From assembly GCF_004123845.1 (NCBI RefSeq), contig NZ_NBDP01000003.1:868001-932000 (forward strand): 64,000 nt of DNA, in the 5' to 3' direction. Numbering within the stretch: the stretch's first letter is position 1; every line of letters begins with the position of its first letter. Below are positions 1-9,181 of the stretch, one piece after another. Origin of the DNA: Allobosea sp. Tri-44. Its GTDB lineage: Bacteria; Pseudomonadota; Alphaproteobacteria; Rhizobiales; Beijerinckiaceae. A program made the translations under genes and the position numbers. The notes under the pieces are model-generated. The model had not been told where the DNA came from. It worked only from the letters and a program-made list of their open reading frames with translations, and did no database searches.

Positions 1-1
1 C

Positions 2-1144
2 AAGGCCTTCGCCGCCGCCGCCCGGCAGTCCGGCGTGCCGGTCAATGTCGTCGACAAGCCCGAATTCTGCGATTTCGCCTTCGGTTCGCTGGTTAACCGC
101 TCGCCGCTCGTGGTTGCAATCTCGACCGATGGTGCCGCCCCCGTCTTCGGCCAGGCGATCCGGGCCAAGATCGAGGCGCTGTTGCCGGCGGGCCTCAAGG
201 CCTGGGCGCAGGCGGCGCATGACTGGCGCCCGCTGGTCAAGGCGCGCGAACTTTCCTTCCCGCTGCGCCGCGATTTCTGGGAGCGCTTCACCAGCCGCGC
301 CCTCGCCGAGCCGCAGCGCCGGCCCGACGAGAGTGACCGGGACAGCCTTTCCGCCGCGCTCGAAGAGATCGAGCGGACCGGCGCTTCGCATGGCCGTGTC
401 ACGCTGGTCGGCGCCGGGCCGGGCGATCCGGAGCTGCTGACGCTGAAGGCGGTCCGGGTGCTGCAGAGCGCTGACATCATCCTCTACGACGACCTGGTCT
501 CGGCCGGTGTGCTTGAGCTCGCGCGGCGAGAGGCCAAGCGCATGCTGGTCGGCAAGCAGGGCTATGGTCTGGCGGTCAAGCAGGACGACATCAACGCGAT
601 GCTCGTTTCGCTCGCCGGCCAGGGCAAGCATGTCGTGCGGCTCAAGGGTGGCGATCCCGGTATCTTCGGACGCGCCGGCGAGGAGATCGAGGCTTGTCAT
701 CGCGCCGGCATCCCGGTCGCGATCGTGCCTGGCATTTCGGCGGCGCAGGGCGCGGCGGCCTCGCTCGGCCTGTCGCTGACCCATCGCGATCATGCCCGCC
801 GGCTGCAATTCGTCACCGGCCATGCCCGTGACGGCAAGCTGCCACAGGATCTCGACTGGAAAGCCCTCGCCGATCCGGCCGCGACCACGGCGCTCTACAT
901 GGCGCGCGCTACCCTGCCGCTGTTCCGCGAGAAGGCGCTCGCCGCCGGGCTCGATCCGGCGACGCCGGCGATCGCCGTTCTCGGCGCGACAACGCCGGCG
1001 GAGACGCGGATCGCCACCTCGATCGCGGAACTGCCGGAGCGGCTTGGAGAGCTTCCGAGCAAGGGGCCGGTCCTGGTCCTGATCGGCCATGCGATGGGTG
1101 CCGCCTTGCCGGCTGCCGCCAGCGGAAAATTGGCGCAAGGCTGA
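2..1144 (+). CDS. cysG: Siroheme synthase, 5'-truncated by window edge
   Basis: This is a multifunctional siroheme enzyme: an N-terminal precorrin-2 dehydrogenase/ferrochelatase followed by a C-terminal SAM-dependent uroporphyrinogen-III C-methyltransferase. Siroheme is the cofactor of sulfite and nitrite reductases. The reading frame is open from base 2. The first visible residues ([20 protein letters not shown]) are the middle of the dehydrogenase domain, so roughly 80-100 N-terminal residues lie outside the window, and the GTG at 35 is not a real start. The methyltransferase domain begins near visible residue 130 with [15 protein letters not shown] and contains the family signature [17 protein letters not shown]. 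It lies just upstream of the sulfate transporter operon, which fits a role in sulfate assimilation. Confidence 0.95.
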   Translation, partial: KAFAAAARQSGVPVNVVDKPEFCDFAFGSLVNRSPLVVAISTDGAAPVFGQAIRAKIEALLPAGLKAWAQAAHDWRPLVKARELSFPLRRDFWERFTSRALAEPQRRPDESDRDSLSAALEEIERTGASHGRVTLVGAGPGDPELLTLKAVRVLQSADIILYDDLVSAGVLELARREAKRMLVGKQGYGLAVKQDDINAMLVSLAGQGKHVVRLKGGDPGIFGRAGEEIEACHRAGIPVAIVPGISAAQGAAASLGLSLTHRDHARRLQFVTGHARDGKLPQDLDWKALADPAATTALYMARATLPLFREKALAAGLDPATPAIAVLGATTPAETRIATSIAELPERLGELPSKGPVLVLIGHAMGAALPAAASGKLAQG

Positions 1145-1244
1145 GCCGAACCAAAACACCGGAGATGCGTTTTCTCTCTGGCGTGAAAAGTTTGGAAGAG
1201 CTCTACTGCCGCCACCAGTTGAGCGATGACCGCCAATTCAGTAC

Positions 1245-1301
1245 GTTCTGTTTGTTTTTCAGAACAGTTTTGAACCGTTTCAACGGTTTCCGGACCTGTT
1301 C
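1245..1301 (+). promoter_or_regulatory. Nested, mutually exclusive inverted repeats upstream of sulfate operon
   Basis: Three inverted repeats are packed into the leader of the sulfate-binding gene. GTTCTG (1245-1250) pairs with CAGAAC (1260-1265). GAACAG (1262-1267) pairs with CTGTTC (1296-1301). AACCGTT (1273-1279) pairs with AACGGTT (1282-1288) around a 2-nt loop. The first two pairings share bases 1262-1265, so they cannot form together, which is the geometry of an alternative-hairpin attenuator. The same repeats could instead be a protein operator. The pairings are read directly from the sequence. The function is inferred. Confidence 0.4.
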
Positions 1302-1317
1302 AGCACGGAGCACTGAG

Positions 1318-2355
1318 ATGACGCGACAGAGACTTCACCGCCTGCTGCAGGCTGGCCTGACGCTCGGAGCCTTCGCACTATGCTTCGGCGTTATCACTGG
1401 TGCCCGCGCCCAGACCGAACTGCTCAACGTCTCCTATGATCCGACCCGCGAGCTCTATCGCGAGATCAATGCGGCCTTCATCGCCGACTGGAACGGCAAG
1501 AACGCCAAGAAGATCAGCACGATTCGGCAGTCGCATGGCGGCTCGGGCGCGCAGGCCCGCACCGTTATCGACGGGCTCAACGCCGATGTGCTGACGCTGG
1601 CGCTCGCCGGTGACATCGATGCGGTCGCCGAGCGCTCGAGGAAGCTGCCGCTCGACTGGCAGAAGCGCCTGCCGCAGAACTCCTCGCCCTACACCTCGAC
1701 CATCGTCTTCCTGGTCCGCAAGGGTAATCCAAAGGCGATCAAGGACTGGGGCGACCTGGTGAAGCCCGGTGTCCAGATCATCACGCCGAATCCGAAGACC
1801 TCGGGCGGCGCGCGCTGGAACTACCTCGCCGCCTGGGCCTATGCGCAGAAGGCCTTCAACAAGGACGAGGCGAAGGTCCGCGACTATATCGGCAAGCTGC
1901 TTTCCAATGTTCCGGTGCTCGACACCGGCGCGCGCGGCGCCACCACGACCTTTACCCAGCGCGGTATCGGCGACGTCTTCCTGTCCTGGGAGAACGAAGC
2001 CTTCCTCGCGCTGAAGGAGTTCGGCGAGGACAAATTCGACATCGTCGTGCCCTCGCTCTCGATCCTGGCCGAGCCGCCGGTCACGGTGGTCGATGGCAAT
2101 GTCGACGCCAAGGGCACCCGCGCCGAGGCGCAGGCCTATTTGGAGTTCCTCTACACCCCGAAGGGCCAGGCGATCATCGCCAAGCACTATTACCGGCCGC
2201 GTAATCCGGAAGCCGCCGATCCGAAGGACATCGCCCGCTTCCCGAAGGTCGAACTCGTCACCATCGATGAGAGCTTTGGCGGCTGGGCCAAGGCGCAGCC
2301 CGCCCATTTCGGTGATGGCGGCACCTTCGACCAGCTCTACAAGCCGGCACGCTGA
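1318..2355 (+). CDS. Sulfate ABC transporter, periplasmic sulfate-binding protein
   Basis: This is the periplasmic binding protein of a sulfate/thiosulfate ABC importer (Sbp/CysP family), 345 aa. The ATG at 1318 is chosen because GGAG stands about 10 nt upstream and a signal peptide follows directly (basic MTRQRLHR, a hydrophobic stretch, then GARAQ). The frame is open further upstream but that part has no signal-peptide character. Family segments are visible: [13 protein letters not shown] near the mature N-terminus, [17 protein letters not shown] in the ligand-binding region, and a C-terminal [11 protein letters not shown]. It is first in a tight operon with cysT, cysW and cysA. Sbp and CysP cannot be separated confidently by eye, so no symbol is given. 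Confidence 0.93.
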   Translation: MTRQRLHRLLQAGLTLGAFALCFGVITGARAQTELLNVSYDPTRELYREINAAFIADWNGKNAKKISTIRQSHGGSGAQARTVIDGLNADVLTLALAGDIDAVAERSRKLPLDWQKRLPQNSSPYTSTIVFLVRKGNPKAIKDWGDLVKPGVQIITPNPKTSGGARWNYLAAWAYAQKAFNKDEAKVRDYIGKLLSNVPVLDTGARGATTTFTQRGIGDVFLSWENEAFLALKEFGEDKFDIVVPSLSILAEPPVTVVDGNVDAKGTRAEAQAYLEFLYTPKGQAIIAKHYYRPRNPEAADPKDIARFPKVELVTIDESFGGWAKAQPAHFGDGGTFDQLYKPAR

Positions 2356-2358
2356 GCG

Positions 2359-3204
2359 ATGACGGCGACGGTCTTCCGCTGGCGCGAGCCCAGCATCCTG
2401 CCGGGCTTCGGCCTGGCGCTGGGCCTCACGGTGACGGCGCTGTCGCTGATCGTGCTCATTCCCCTCGCCGCCTTGTTCCTCAAGGCGGCGAGCGCCGGTC
2501 CGGCCGACATCTGGGCGGTGGCAACTTCGCCGCGCACCCTGGCGGCGTTGAAACTCTCCTTTGGGGGCGCGTTCTTCGCGGCGGCAGTCAACGCGGTCTT
2601 CGGGCTGATCCTCGCGTGGGTCCTCGTGCGCTACGAGTTTCCGGGCAAGCGCCTGATCGATGCCGCGGTCGACCTGCCTTTCGCCTTGCCCACTGCGGTT
2701 GCCGGCATCTCGCTGGCGGCGATCTATGCGCCCAATGGCTGGGTTGGTGCCCTGCTCGCCCCCTATGACATCAAGGTCGCCTATACGCCGCTCGGGGTGA
2801 TGGTGGCGCTGATCTTCATCGGCCTGCCCTTCGTCGTGCGCACCATCCAACCGGTGCTGGAAGAGCTGCCGGCCGATATCGAGGAGGCTGCCGCCCTGCT
2901 CGGAGCCAGCCGCTGGCGCACTGTCTTCAGCGTGCTGCTGCCGCCGGTGTTGCCGGCGCTGCTGACCGGTTTCGTGCTGGCCTTCGCAAGGGCGGTCGGC
3001 GAGTACGGCTCGGTGATCTTCATCGCCGGCAACGTGCCGATGGTCTCGGAAATCGCCCCGCTACTGATTGTGATCCGCCTGGAGCAGTTCGACTATGCCG
3101 GCGCGGCCGTGGTCGCGACGATCATGCTGCTGCTTTCGTTTGCGCTGATCCTCCTGGTCAATCTGATCCAGGCCCGTGCCCGCCGGAGGTTCGGCGATGT
3201 CTGA
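2359..3204 (+). CDS. cysT: Sulfate ABC transporter permease CysT
   Basis: This is an inner-membrane permease subunit of the sulfate/thiosulfate importer (CysU/CysT), 281 aa. It has about six hydrophobic segments and a binding-protein-dependent transport EAA loop near residues 173-195 (EEAAALLGASRWRTVF), where CysA docks. The ATG is 3 nt after the stop of the binding-protein gene. Its own stop lies 8 nt inside cysW, which indicates translational coupling. Length and topology are normal for the family. Confidence 0.93.
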   Translation: MTATVFRWREPSILPGFGLALGLTVTALSLIVLIPLAALFLKAASAGPADIWAVATSPRTLAALKLSFGGAFFAAAVNAVFGLILAWVLVRYEFPGKRLIDAAVDLPFALPTAVAGISLAAIYAPNGWVGALLAPYDIKVAYTPLGVMVALIFIGLPFVVRTIQPVLEELPADIEEAAALLGASRWRTVFSVLLPPVLPALLTGFVLAFARAVGEYGSVIFIAGNVPMVSEIAPLLIVIRLEQFDYAGAAVVATIMLLLSFALILLVNLIQARARRRFGDV

Positions 3205-4090
3205 CGCCAGCCTGCCCTATCAGATCGAGGACCTCGCTCCTGCCCGCGCGGCGCGCCGTGTCTCGGGCGAATCCCGCATCGTCCAGTTCGTGCTGGTCGC
3301 CGTCTCGCTCGGCTTCCTCTGCCTGTTCCTGTTCCTGCCGCTGATTTCGGTTTTCGTCGAGGCCGGAGCACGTGGCTGGCATGCCTATCGCGAAGCCATC
3401 CTCGAGCCCGACGCGCTGGCGGCGATCCGGTTGACTCTGTTCATCGCGGCGATCGCGGTACCGTTCAACGTCATCTTCGGACTGGCGGCAGCCTGGGCGA
3501 TCGCCAAGTTCGAGTTCCGGGGCAAGAGCCTCCTGATCAGCTTCATCGACCTGCCCTTCTCGGTCTCGCCGGTGATCTCGGGCTTGGTCTTCGTGCTGCT
3601 CTTCGGCGCGCAGGGTTATTTCGGCCCCTGGCTCGCGGCGCATGACCTCAGGATCATCTTCGCCGTGCCGGGTATCCTGCTGGCGACGATCTTCGTCACC
3701 TTCCCCTTCGTCGCGCGCGAGCTGATCCCGCACATGCAGTCGCTCGGGTCGGCCGACGAGGAGGCGGCGCTGACGCTCGGCGCCTCGGGCTGGCGCACCT
3801 TCCTGACCGTGACCCTGCCGAACGTGAAATGGAGCCTGTTCTACGGCGTCCTGCTCTGCAACGCCCGCGCCATGGGCGAGTTCGGCGCGGTTGCCGTTGT
3901 CTCGGGCAAGATCCGCGGCCTGACCAACACCATGCCGCTGCATGTCGAGATTCTCTACAACGAGTATATGGGCGCCGCCGCCTTTGCCGTTGCCTCGCTG
4001 CTGGCAGGCCTCGCCCTCGTCACGCTCGTCCTGAAAACCGTGCTGGAATGGCGCTTTGCGGATTCAATCGCCGCCAGCCGCCGCCATTGA
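3197..4090 (+). CDS. cysW: Sulfate ABC transporter permease CysW
   Basis: This is the second permease of the sulfate importer, partner of CysT in the membrane heterodimer, 297 aa. The ATG at 3197 (MSDASLPYQ) is preferred to an in-frame GTG at 3176. It has GGAGG about 7 nt upstream and gives the normal length. The EAA loop (EEAALTLGASGWRTFL) is near residues 187-205, and a long N-terminal cytoplasmic stretch precedes TM1. The 8-nt overlap with cysT and the short gap to cysA place it inside one operon. Confidence 0.93.
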   Translation: MSDASLPYQIEDLAPARAARRVSGESRIVQFVLVAVSLGFLCLFLFLPLISVFVEAGARGWHAYREAILEPDALAAIRLTLFIAAIAVPFNVIFGLAAAWAIAKFEFRGKSLLISFIDLPFSVSPVISGLVFVLLFGAQGYFGPWLAAHDLRIIFAVPGILLATIFVTFPFVARELIPHMQSLGSADEEAALTLGASGWRTFLTVTLPNVKWSLFYGVLLCNARAMGEFGAVAVVSGKIRGLTNTMPLHVEILYNEYMGAAAFAVASLLAGLALVTLVLKTVLEWRFADSIAASRRH

Positions 4091-4102
4091 GTGGAAGAGC
4101 CC

Positions 4103-5149
4103 ATGTCGGTCGCCGTCACCATCGAAAGCGTCGAGAAACGCTTCCAGAACTTCCCCGCCTTGCGCGGCGTCTCGCTCGACATTCAGCCGGGCGAGCTCGT
4201 CGCCCTGCTCGGCCCCTCCGGATCGGGCAAGACGACCTTGCTGCGCGTCATCGCCGGCTTGGAGCAGGCCGAGCGCGGCCGCGTGCTCTTCGGCGAGACC
4301 GATACACGCGATCTCTCGCTCCGTGAGCGCCGGATCGGCTTCGTCTTCCAGCATTATGCGCTGTTCAAGACGATGAGCGTCGCCGAGAACATCGCCTTCG
4401 GCCTGAAATCGCGGCCGCGCGCCGAACGGCCGAGCCCCGCGGAAATCAAGAAGCGCGTCTCCGATCTCCTGGAGCTCATCCAGCTGCCGGGGCTTGAGAA
4501 GCGCTATCCGAGCCAGCTTTCCGGCGGCCAGCGCCAGCGTATCGCGCTCGCCCGGGCGCTGGCGATCGAGCCGCGCGTGCTGCTGCTCGACGAGCCCTTC
4601 GGCGCGCTCGATGCCAAGGTCCGCAAGGACCTGCGCGCCTGGCTACGCCAATTGCATCAGCGCACCGGCCACACCACCGTCTTCGTCACCCACGACCAGG
4701 AGGAGGCGCTGGAGCTGGCCGACCGGGTCGCGATCCTGCACGATGGCCGGCTCGAGCAGGTCGGCTCGCCCGACGACGTCTACGACCATCCGGCGACGCC
4801 CTTCATCTGCCAGTTCCTCGGCGACGCCAATCATCTGCCGGTCAAGGTCGTCGGCAGCCAGGCCTTCTTCCAGGACCGGCCGGTGCTCGGCGGCCTGCGC
4901 CAGAATCTGGGCGGGCCGGCCTCGCTCTATGTCCGGCCGCAGCATTTGCGCATCGTCGACGATGCGCCGCTCGCCCTCCCCGGCGTGGTCGAGCATTTGC
5001 GCCGCAACGGGCCCTTGCGCCGTGCCGAGGTCGCCGTCGAAGGGCTGCCGAAGCGGCTCGATGTCGACCTCGCCAGCCAGGTCGCGCCGGCGATCGGCGA
5101 GCGCATCCGGCTGCGCATCACGCATGGCAACCTGTTTGCTGCGGCCTAG
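4103..5149 (+). CDS. cysA: Sulfate/thiosulfate import ATPase CysA
   Basis: This is the cytoplasmic ATPase that drives the CysT/CysW channel, 348 aa. Walker A GPSGSGKT is at residues 37-44, the signature LSGGQRQR and Walker B LLLDEPF follow, and a switch histidine lies in VFVTHDQ. After about residue 235 there is a TOBE-like regulatory tail. The ATG at 4103 has GGAAGAG just upstream. A GTG 12 nt earlier is in frame but less likely. It ends the sulfate-transport operon and is followed by a palindromic repeat. Confidence 0.95.
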   Translation: MSVAVTIESVEKRFQNFPALRGVSLDIQPGELVALLGPSGSGKTTLLRVIAGLEQAERGRVLFGETDTRDLSLRERRIGFVFQHYALFKTMSVAENIAFGLKSRPRAERPSPAEIKKRVSDLLELIQLPGLEKRYPSQLSGGQRQRIALARALAIEPRVLLLDEPFGALDAKVRKDLRAWLRQLHQRTGHTTVFVTHDQEEALELADRVAILHDGRLEQVGSPDDVYDHPATPFICQFLGDANHLPVKVVGSQAFFQDRPVLGGLRQNLGGPASLYVRPQHLRIVDDAPLALPGVVEHLRRNGPLRRAEVAVEGLPKRLDVDLASQVAPAIGERIRLRITHGNLFAAA

Positions 5150-5258
5150 CGCGCATTCCGCTCGGCCGTCCCGGCCGAGCGATGAGAATTCGCGCCAGCT
5201 CAATATGTTGGCGCATGTTCTTATCGCAAAAGTGGTTCCCACTTTTGCGGAACATGCG
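5150..5258 (+). repeat. Two-hairpin palindromic intergenic element, copy A
   Basis: Hairpin 1 is CGCTCGGCCG (5159-5168), loop tcc, CGGCCGAGCG (5172-5181). After a spacer of about 30 nt comes hairpin 2: outer arms GCATGTTC (5213-5220) and GAACATGC (5250-5257), with an inner stem GCAAAAGTGG (5226-5235), loop ttc, CCACTTTTGC (5239-5248). A second copy lies at 48813-48912 in the opposite orientation, with the same layout and compensatory stem changes. There is no clear T-tract, so it is not a plain terminator. It sits between cysA and the OsmC gene. Confidence 0.85.
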
Positions 5259-5335
5259 ACGAGGTCACCCTCGCCTTTCGGGTCTCGCGCGGGTTATGCC
5301 TGTCGCCCGACACGTTCTGACGACAGGAGACAGCC

Positions 5336-5773
5336 ATGAAGGCGCGGGCGAAATGGGTCGAGGGCATGGCCTTCATGGGCGAGGCCGGCAGCGGCCATGC
5401 CGTGATGATGGACGGTGCGCCTGAATATGGCGGCCGCAATATCGGCACCCGGCCGATGGAGATGCTGCTGATCGGGCTCGCCGGCTGCACCGGTTTCGAC
5501 GTGGTGCAGATCCTGAAGAAGGGCCGCGAATCCGTCACGGGCTGCGAAGTCGAGGTCGAGGCCGAGCGGGCGAGCGAAGATCCCAAGGTCTTTACCAGGA
5601 TTCACATTGCCTATCGTGTCAGCGGCCGCGGCCTGTCGCAGGCCAAGGCCGAACGCGCCGTCACATTGTCGAAGGAAAAATACTGTTCCGCTTCGATCAT
5701 GCTGGGGGCGACCGCCGAGATGACCACTTCGCTCGTTGTCATCGACGAACTGCAACAGGAGGCCGCGGAATGA
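5336..5773 (+). CDS. OsmC family peroxiredoxin-like protein
   Basis: This is a 145-aa cytoplasmic protein of the OsmC/Ohr superfamily, thiol-dependent enzymes that often reduce organic hydroperoxides. The two family cysteines are present: Cys51 in LAGCTGFDV and Cys117 in KEKYCSAS. The sequence ends in the usual TTSLVVID strand. The ATG follows ACAGGAG with good spacing. Its last codons overlap the sulfurtransferase gene by 4 nt (ATGA), so the two are probably translated together. That points to a role in sulfur or thiol chemistry rather than plain peroxide defence, which is inference. The subgroup resembles YhfA-type OsmC rather than Ohr. Confidence 0.88.
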   Translation: MKARAKWVEGMAFMGEAGSGHAVMMDGAPEYGGRNIGTRPMEMLLIGLAGCTGFDVVQILKKGRESVTGCEVEVEAERASEDPKVFTRIHIAYRVSGRGLSQAKAERAVTLSKEKYCSASIMLGATAEMTTSLVVIDELQQEAAE

Positions 5774-6633
5774 CGGATATCCCGACTTCGGGGCTGGTAT
5801 CTCCCAAAGCCCTGGCCGAAGCGCTGGGCTCGCCAGGTCTCGTCATCATCGACATTCGCGCCGCCGCCGAGGGCGGGCGCCAGGCCTTCGAGGCCGGCCA
5901 CATCCCCGGCGCAGTGCACAGCGATTACGCCGCCGATGGTTGGCGCGCCAAGGTCGGCAATGCGCCCGGCATGCTGCCGCCGCTCGACCATCTCGCCGAG
6001 CTTACGGGACGGCTCGGCATCACACCGCCGAGCAAGGTCGTGATCGTGCCGGCCGGGCTCACCGCCAGCGACCTCGCCGCCGCTACCCGTGTCTACTGGA
6101 CGCTGAAACTGATCGGCCATGGACAGCAGGCCATCCTCGACGGTGGCTTCAAGGGCTGGCAAACTCAGCCGGGGCTTCCGATTGAGACCGGGCCGGCCAA
6201 GCCCACGCAAGCATCGCCCTATCCTGTCGTGGTGCAGCAGGAGCTGCGCAGCACTGCCGATGCGACCCTGGTGGCGTCGCGCAGCAAGCTGGCGACGCTC
6301 GTCGATGCCCGCTCTGCCAGCTATTATGAAGGCAAGGAAAAAGCGGCGGAGGCGGCACGCCCCGGGCACATCCCCGGTGCCGTCTCGCGCGACTACGCCG
6401 CAGCCTTCGACCCGGCGACCGGGCGCTTCAAGCCATTTGGCGATCTTACTGCCTTGTTCGGCTCGGTGCCGACGGGACCTGCCGTGTCCTATTGCAACAC
6501 CGGCCACACCGCCTCGCTGAACTGGTTCGTCATGTCGGAGCTGCTCGGCCGTGACGAGGTCTCGCTCTATGACGGCTCAATGACCGACTGGACGCAGGAT
6601 CCGGAGCGGCCGGTCGCGAGCGGGGGCGCCTGA
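5770..6633 (+). CDS. Two-domain rhodanese-like sulfurtransferase
   Basis: This is a 287-aa tandem rhodanese protein of the thiosulfate/3-mercaptopyruvate sulfurtransferase type. Domain 1 (about 10-135) has the fold motifs IIDIR and AGHIPGAVHSDY, but its active-site loop position (VPAGLTAS) has no cysteine, as expected of the structural domain. Domain 2 (about 165-280) has GHIPGAVSRDYA and the catalytic loop Cys242-NTGHTA. It overlaps the upstream OsmC gene by 4 nt. The donor (thiosulfate or mercaptopyruvate) cannot be fixed from the loop alone. Confidence 0.9.
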   Translation: MTDIPTSGLVSPKALAEALGSPGLVIIDIRAAAEGGRQAFEAGHIPGAVHSDYAADGWRAKVGNAPGMLPPLDHLAELTGRLGITPPSKVVIVPAGLTASDLAAATRVYWTLKLIGHGQQAILDGGFKGWQTQPGLPIETGPAKPTQASPYPVVVQQELRSTADATLVASRSKLATLVDARSASYYEGKEKAAEAARPGHIPGAVSRDYAAAFDPATGRFKPFGDLTALFGSVPTGPAVSYCNTGHTASLNWFVMSELLGRDEVSLYDGSMTDWTQDPERPVASGGA

Positions 6634-6660
6634 GCGCCCCCGGTTCTAGGACAGCGCGCA

Positions 6661-7194
6661 CTATCGGCTGGTCGAGACCGCGCGGTTACCCTGGCGGTCG
6701 ACATGGACGCCGACGCGGGTGCCGTCGGCCTGGGTGGTCCAGGTCGAGGTGATGCCGGTCTGCGAATTATAGGTCGTGCGGCTGCGGGCGCCCGGTTGGT
6801 CCGCGCGCTGTCCGGCCGGCCGGAAGCCGGTGCGGACGACGCCATCCGGCGTCACCGTGGTGACGAAACGGTCGCCGCTGGCGAGTCCAACGGAGCGGAC
6901 GCGCGTGCCGTCTGGCAGAACAGTTTCGGCCGAGGCTACGCCGACCTGATGCGGCCTGGCGCCGCCTCCGCCGCCAGGGCGCGCATTGCCGACTCGGCCC
7001 GGATGGGCATAGCTGGCGGCAGGCTGTTGGCCGAGCCGCGGCTGATTGTGGAAGACTGCCCAGCGATCATCGCCGCCGCCTCCCCCTCCACCGCCACCAC
7101 CGCCGCCTTCGCTGGCGGAAGCGGATGCCAGAGGAGTCGCGCACAGGCAGAGCGCCAGCAATGTCGAGCGCGAGGTGAACGAAATCGTAGCCAT
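6661..7194 (-). CDS. Exported Gly-rich hypothetical protein
   Basis: I do not recognise a family. It is a 177-aa protein whose start is fixed by AGGAGG 6 nt before the ATG at 7194. A signal peptide follows (TLLALCLCATPLASASAS). The predicted mature N-terminus is an uninterrupted 12-glycine tract, then DDRWAVFHNQPR. The C-terminal half is rich in Thr, Val and Arg and repeats short two-strand units (LPDGTRVRSV, TPDGVVRTGF, QADGTRVGVHV), suggesting a small beta-rich repeat surface. It is convergent with the sulfurtransferase gene and divergent from rimO. A long upstream extension of the frame overlaps rimO and is not coding. Confidence 0.7.
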   Translation of the reverse strand: MATISFTSRSTLLALCLCATPLASASASEGGGGGGGGGGGGDDRWAVFHNQPRLGQQPAASYAHPGRVGNARPGGGGGARPHQVGVASAETVLPDGTRVRSVGLASGDRFVTTVTPDGVVRTGFRPAGQRADQPGARSRTTYNSQTGITSTWTTQADGTRVGVHVDRQGNRAVSTSR

Positions 7195-7503
7195 AGCCGG
7201 CCTCCTGATCGGGGTTGCGCGGCGGCTCTTGCCACTGCGCTTGGGCGTTAGGCTTCTTCCGGCGCGGCCACTCAGGCAGATATCGCCGGGAGGATGATTT
7301 GGATTTGTCGCGATTTCAGCGCTTTTCGCGCGATAGCCGGGAATTTCGAATTGCCGTGCGGTAGCGGATATTGAGCCGCGGCCTCGGCAGGGCCGCCCTG
7401 AAGGGCTGCGCATTTGCAAATTCGTCCAAAAAGGATCAAAGGAAGCGCCAACGCGCCGGCCCTGCCGCGCTATTCCTCTCTCCGTTTTTGAGTTCCGCTG
7501 CCG
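7195..7503. other. Divergent intergenic region, no gene seen
   Basis: This 309-bp gap separates the divergent Gly-rich protein gene and rimO. It must hold promoters for both. I see only the AGGAGG ribosome site of the Gly-rich gene (about 7201-7206) and some AT-richer patches near 7297-7330 and 7415-7440. No open frame, tRNA or strong hairpin stands out. No convincing Shine-Dalgarno sequence precedes rimO. Confidence 0.6.
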
Positions 7504-8823
7504 ATGAATGCCGTCGCGCCGAAAATCTCGTTCGTCTCGCTCGGGTGCCCCAAGGCACTCGTCGATTCCGAACGCATCATCACCTCGCTGCGCTCGGAGG
7601 GCTATGAGCTCAGCAAGAGCCATGCGGGCGCCGACGTCGTCATCGTCAACACCTGCGGCTTCCTCGACAGCGCCAAGCAGGAATCGCTGGAGGCGATCGG
7701 CTCGGCCATGGCCGAGAACGGCAAGGTCATCGTCACCGGCTGCATGGGCGCCGAGCCCGAGCAGATCCGCGACGCCTTCCCGAACCTGCTCGCGATCACC
7801 GGCCCGCAGGCTTATGAGAGCGTCGTCTCGGCGGTGCACCAGGCCGTGCCGCCCAAGCACGACCCTTTCCTCGACCTCGTCCCGGACCAGGGCATCAAGC
7901 TGACGCCGCGGCACTACGCATATCTAAAGATCTCAGAAGGCTGCAATAATCGCTGCAGCTTCTGCATCATCCCGAAATTGCGCGGCGACCTGGTCTCGCG
8001 GCCTATCGGCGAGGTGCTCCGCGAGGCCGAGAAGCTGGTCAAGGCCGGCGTCAAGGAATTGCTGGTGATTTCGCAGGACACCAGCGCCTATGGGCTCGAC
8101 ATCAAATACGCGCCGTCGATGTGGAAGGATCGCGAGGTCCGTACCCGCTTCTTCGAACTGGCGCGCGAGCTCGGCCAGATGGGCGTCTGGGTCCGGATGC
8201 ACTATGTCTACCCGTATCCGCATGTCGACGAGGTCATCCCGCTGATGGCGGAGGGCAATGTGCTGCCCTATCTCGACATTCCGTTCCAGCACGCCTCGCC
8301 GGCCGTATTGAAGGCGATGCGTCGGCCGGCCCACCACGAGAAGACGCTGGAGCGGATCAGGAAGTGGCGCGAGATCTGCCCCGACCTCGCCATCCGCTCG
8401 ACCTTCATCGTCGGCTTCCCCGGCGAGACCGAGGACGATGTCGACTTCCTGCTCGGCTGGCTTAAGGAAGCGAAGCTGGAGCGCGTCGGCTGCTTCAAAT
8501 ACGAGCCGGTCAAGGGCGCGACGGCCAATGATCTCGGCCTGCCGCCGGTCGCGGAGGACGAGAAGGAGGCACGCTGGCATCGCTTCATGAAGACGCAGGC
8601 CGAGGTCTCGGCGCGGATCGTCAAGGGCCGCGTCGGCAAGCGCATCCCGGTGATCATCGACGAGGCCGGGCCGACCGTCGCCAAGGGCCGCTCGAAATGG
8701 GACGCGCCGGAGATCGACGGCAATGTCTATGTGTCGAGCCGCCGACCGCTCCGGCCGGGCGATATCGTCACGGTGAAGATCGAGCGTGCCGACGCCTACG
8801 ACCTGCACGGCATCGCGGTCTGA
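7504..8823 (+). CDS. rimO: Ribosomal protein S12 methylthiotransferase RimO
   Basis: This is a radical-SAM enzyme that methylthiolates the conserved Asp of ribosomal protein S12, 439 aa. The N-terminal MTTase domain has its three cluster cysteines in SLGCPK (Cys15), NTCGFL and TGCMGAE. The radical-SAM cluster motif CNNRCSFC follows near residue 148. The C-terminus is a TRAM domain that binds substrate. The [12 protein letters not shown] start separates RimO from its tRNA-modifying relative MiaB. It appears to be a single-gene unit. Confidence 0.97.
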   Translation: MNAVAPKISFVSLGCPKALVDSERIITSLRSEGYELSKSHAGADVVIVNTCGFLDSAKQESLEAIGSAMAENGKVIVTGCMGAEPEQIRDAFPNLLAITGPQAYESVVSAVHQAVPPKHDPFLDLVPDQGIKLTPRHYAYLKISEGCNNRCSFCIIPKLRGDLVSRPIGEVLREAEKLVKAGVKELLVISQDTSAYGLDIKYAPSMWKDREVRTRFFELARELGQMGVWVRMHYVYPYPHVDEVIPLMAEGNVLPYLDIPFQHASPAVLKAMRRPAHHEKTLERIRKWREICPDLAIRSTFIVGFPGETEDDVDFLLGWLKEAKLERVGCFKYEPVKGATANDLGLPPVAEDEKEARWHRFMKTQAEVSARIVKGRVGKRIPVIIDEAGPTVAKGRSKWDAPEIDGNVYVSSRRPLRPGDIVTVKIERADAYDLHGIAV

Positions 8824-8835
8824 GCCAATTTCGGT

Positions 8836-9078
8836 TCAGGCGGTGCCGGCATGCGACGGATCGGCTTCGACGAGGCGGATTGAGCGCGGGCAGACATTGC
8901 GCTTGGGTTCGACAGGGCGTGTCAGGCGGGGACGCTCCATCCGGACGACGGGAGCGGTGATCGCTGATCCCGACTGCGACATCTCCCACTCCGCCTTGGC
9001 AGCAAACTGCGCCGCGCCGACACTGAGGACGGTCAGGCAGGAGAGGCAAAGACCGGCGTGGCGCAGATGACGTTTCAT
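8836..9078 (-). CDS. Small exported hypothetical protein
   Basis: I do not recognise this 80-aa protein. It begins MKRHLRHAG and continues with a hydrophobic segment (LCLSCLTVLSVGAAQFAAKA) that reads as a signal peptide, leaving a mature part of about 50 residues with several Arg/Pro and one cysteine. The ribosome site is weak (a purine patch in ccggatcc). Support comes from the signal-peptide structure and a gap otherwise empty of genes. It is convergent with rimO, 12 nt from the rimO stop. A non-coding explanation is possible. Confidence 0.5.
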   Translation of the reverse strand: MKRHLRHAGLCLSCLTVLSVGAAQFAAKAEWEMSQSGSAITAPVVRMERPRLTRPVEPKRNVCPRSIRLVEADPSHAGTA

Positions 9079-9181
9079 GACGCGGGATCCGGAAGGGGTG
9101 TTGCCTCCTCCTTGACCGTTCCAGAACGGATTTCGCGTTTCGATTTCGGAATTTTCGCTTTTCTGCAGAAAGCGCAGCCCG

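Noticed and set aside
1378..2850. Long antisense open frame (490 aa) across the sulfate-binding and cysT genes
   Set aside because: It is Arg/Asp/Glu/Gly-rich with no family motif and lies opposite two clear genes. Such shadows are expected at this GC content.
7046..7297. Poly-proline + strand frame
   Set aside because: It is the reverse reading of the glycine tract in the Gly-rich exported protein gene.
7195..7914. N-terminal extension of the Gly-rich protein frame into rimO
   Set aside because: An ideal ribosome site and signal peptide mark the start at 7194, and the extension is antisense to rimO.
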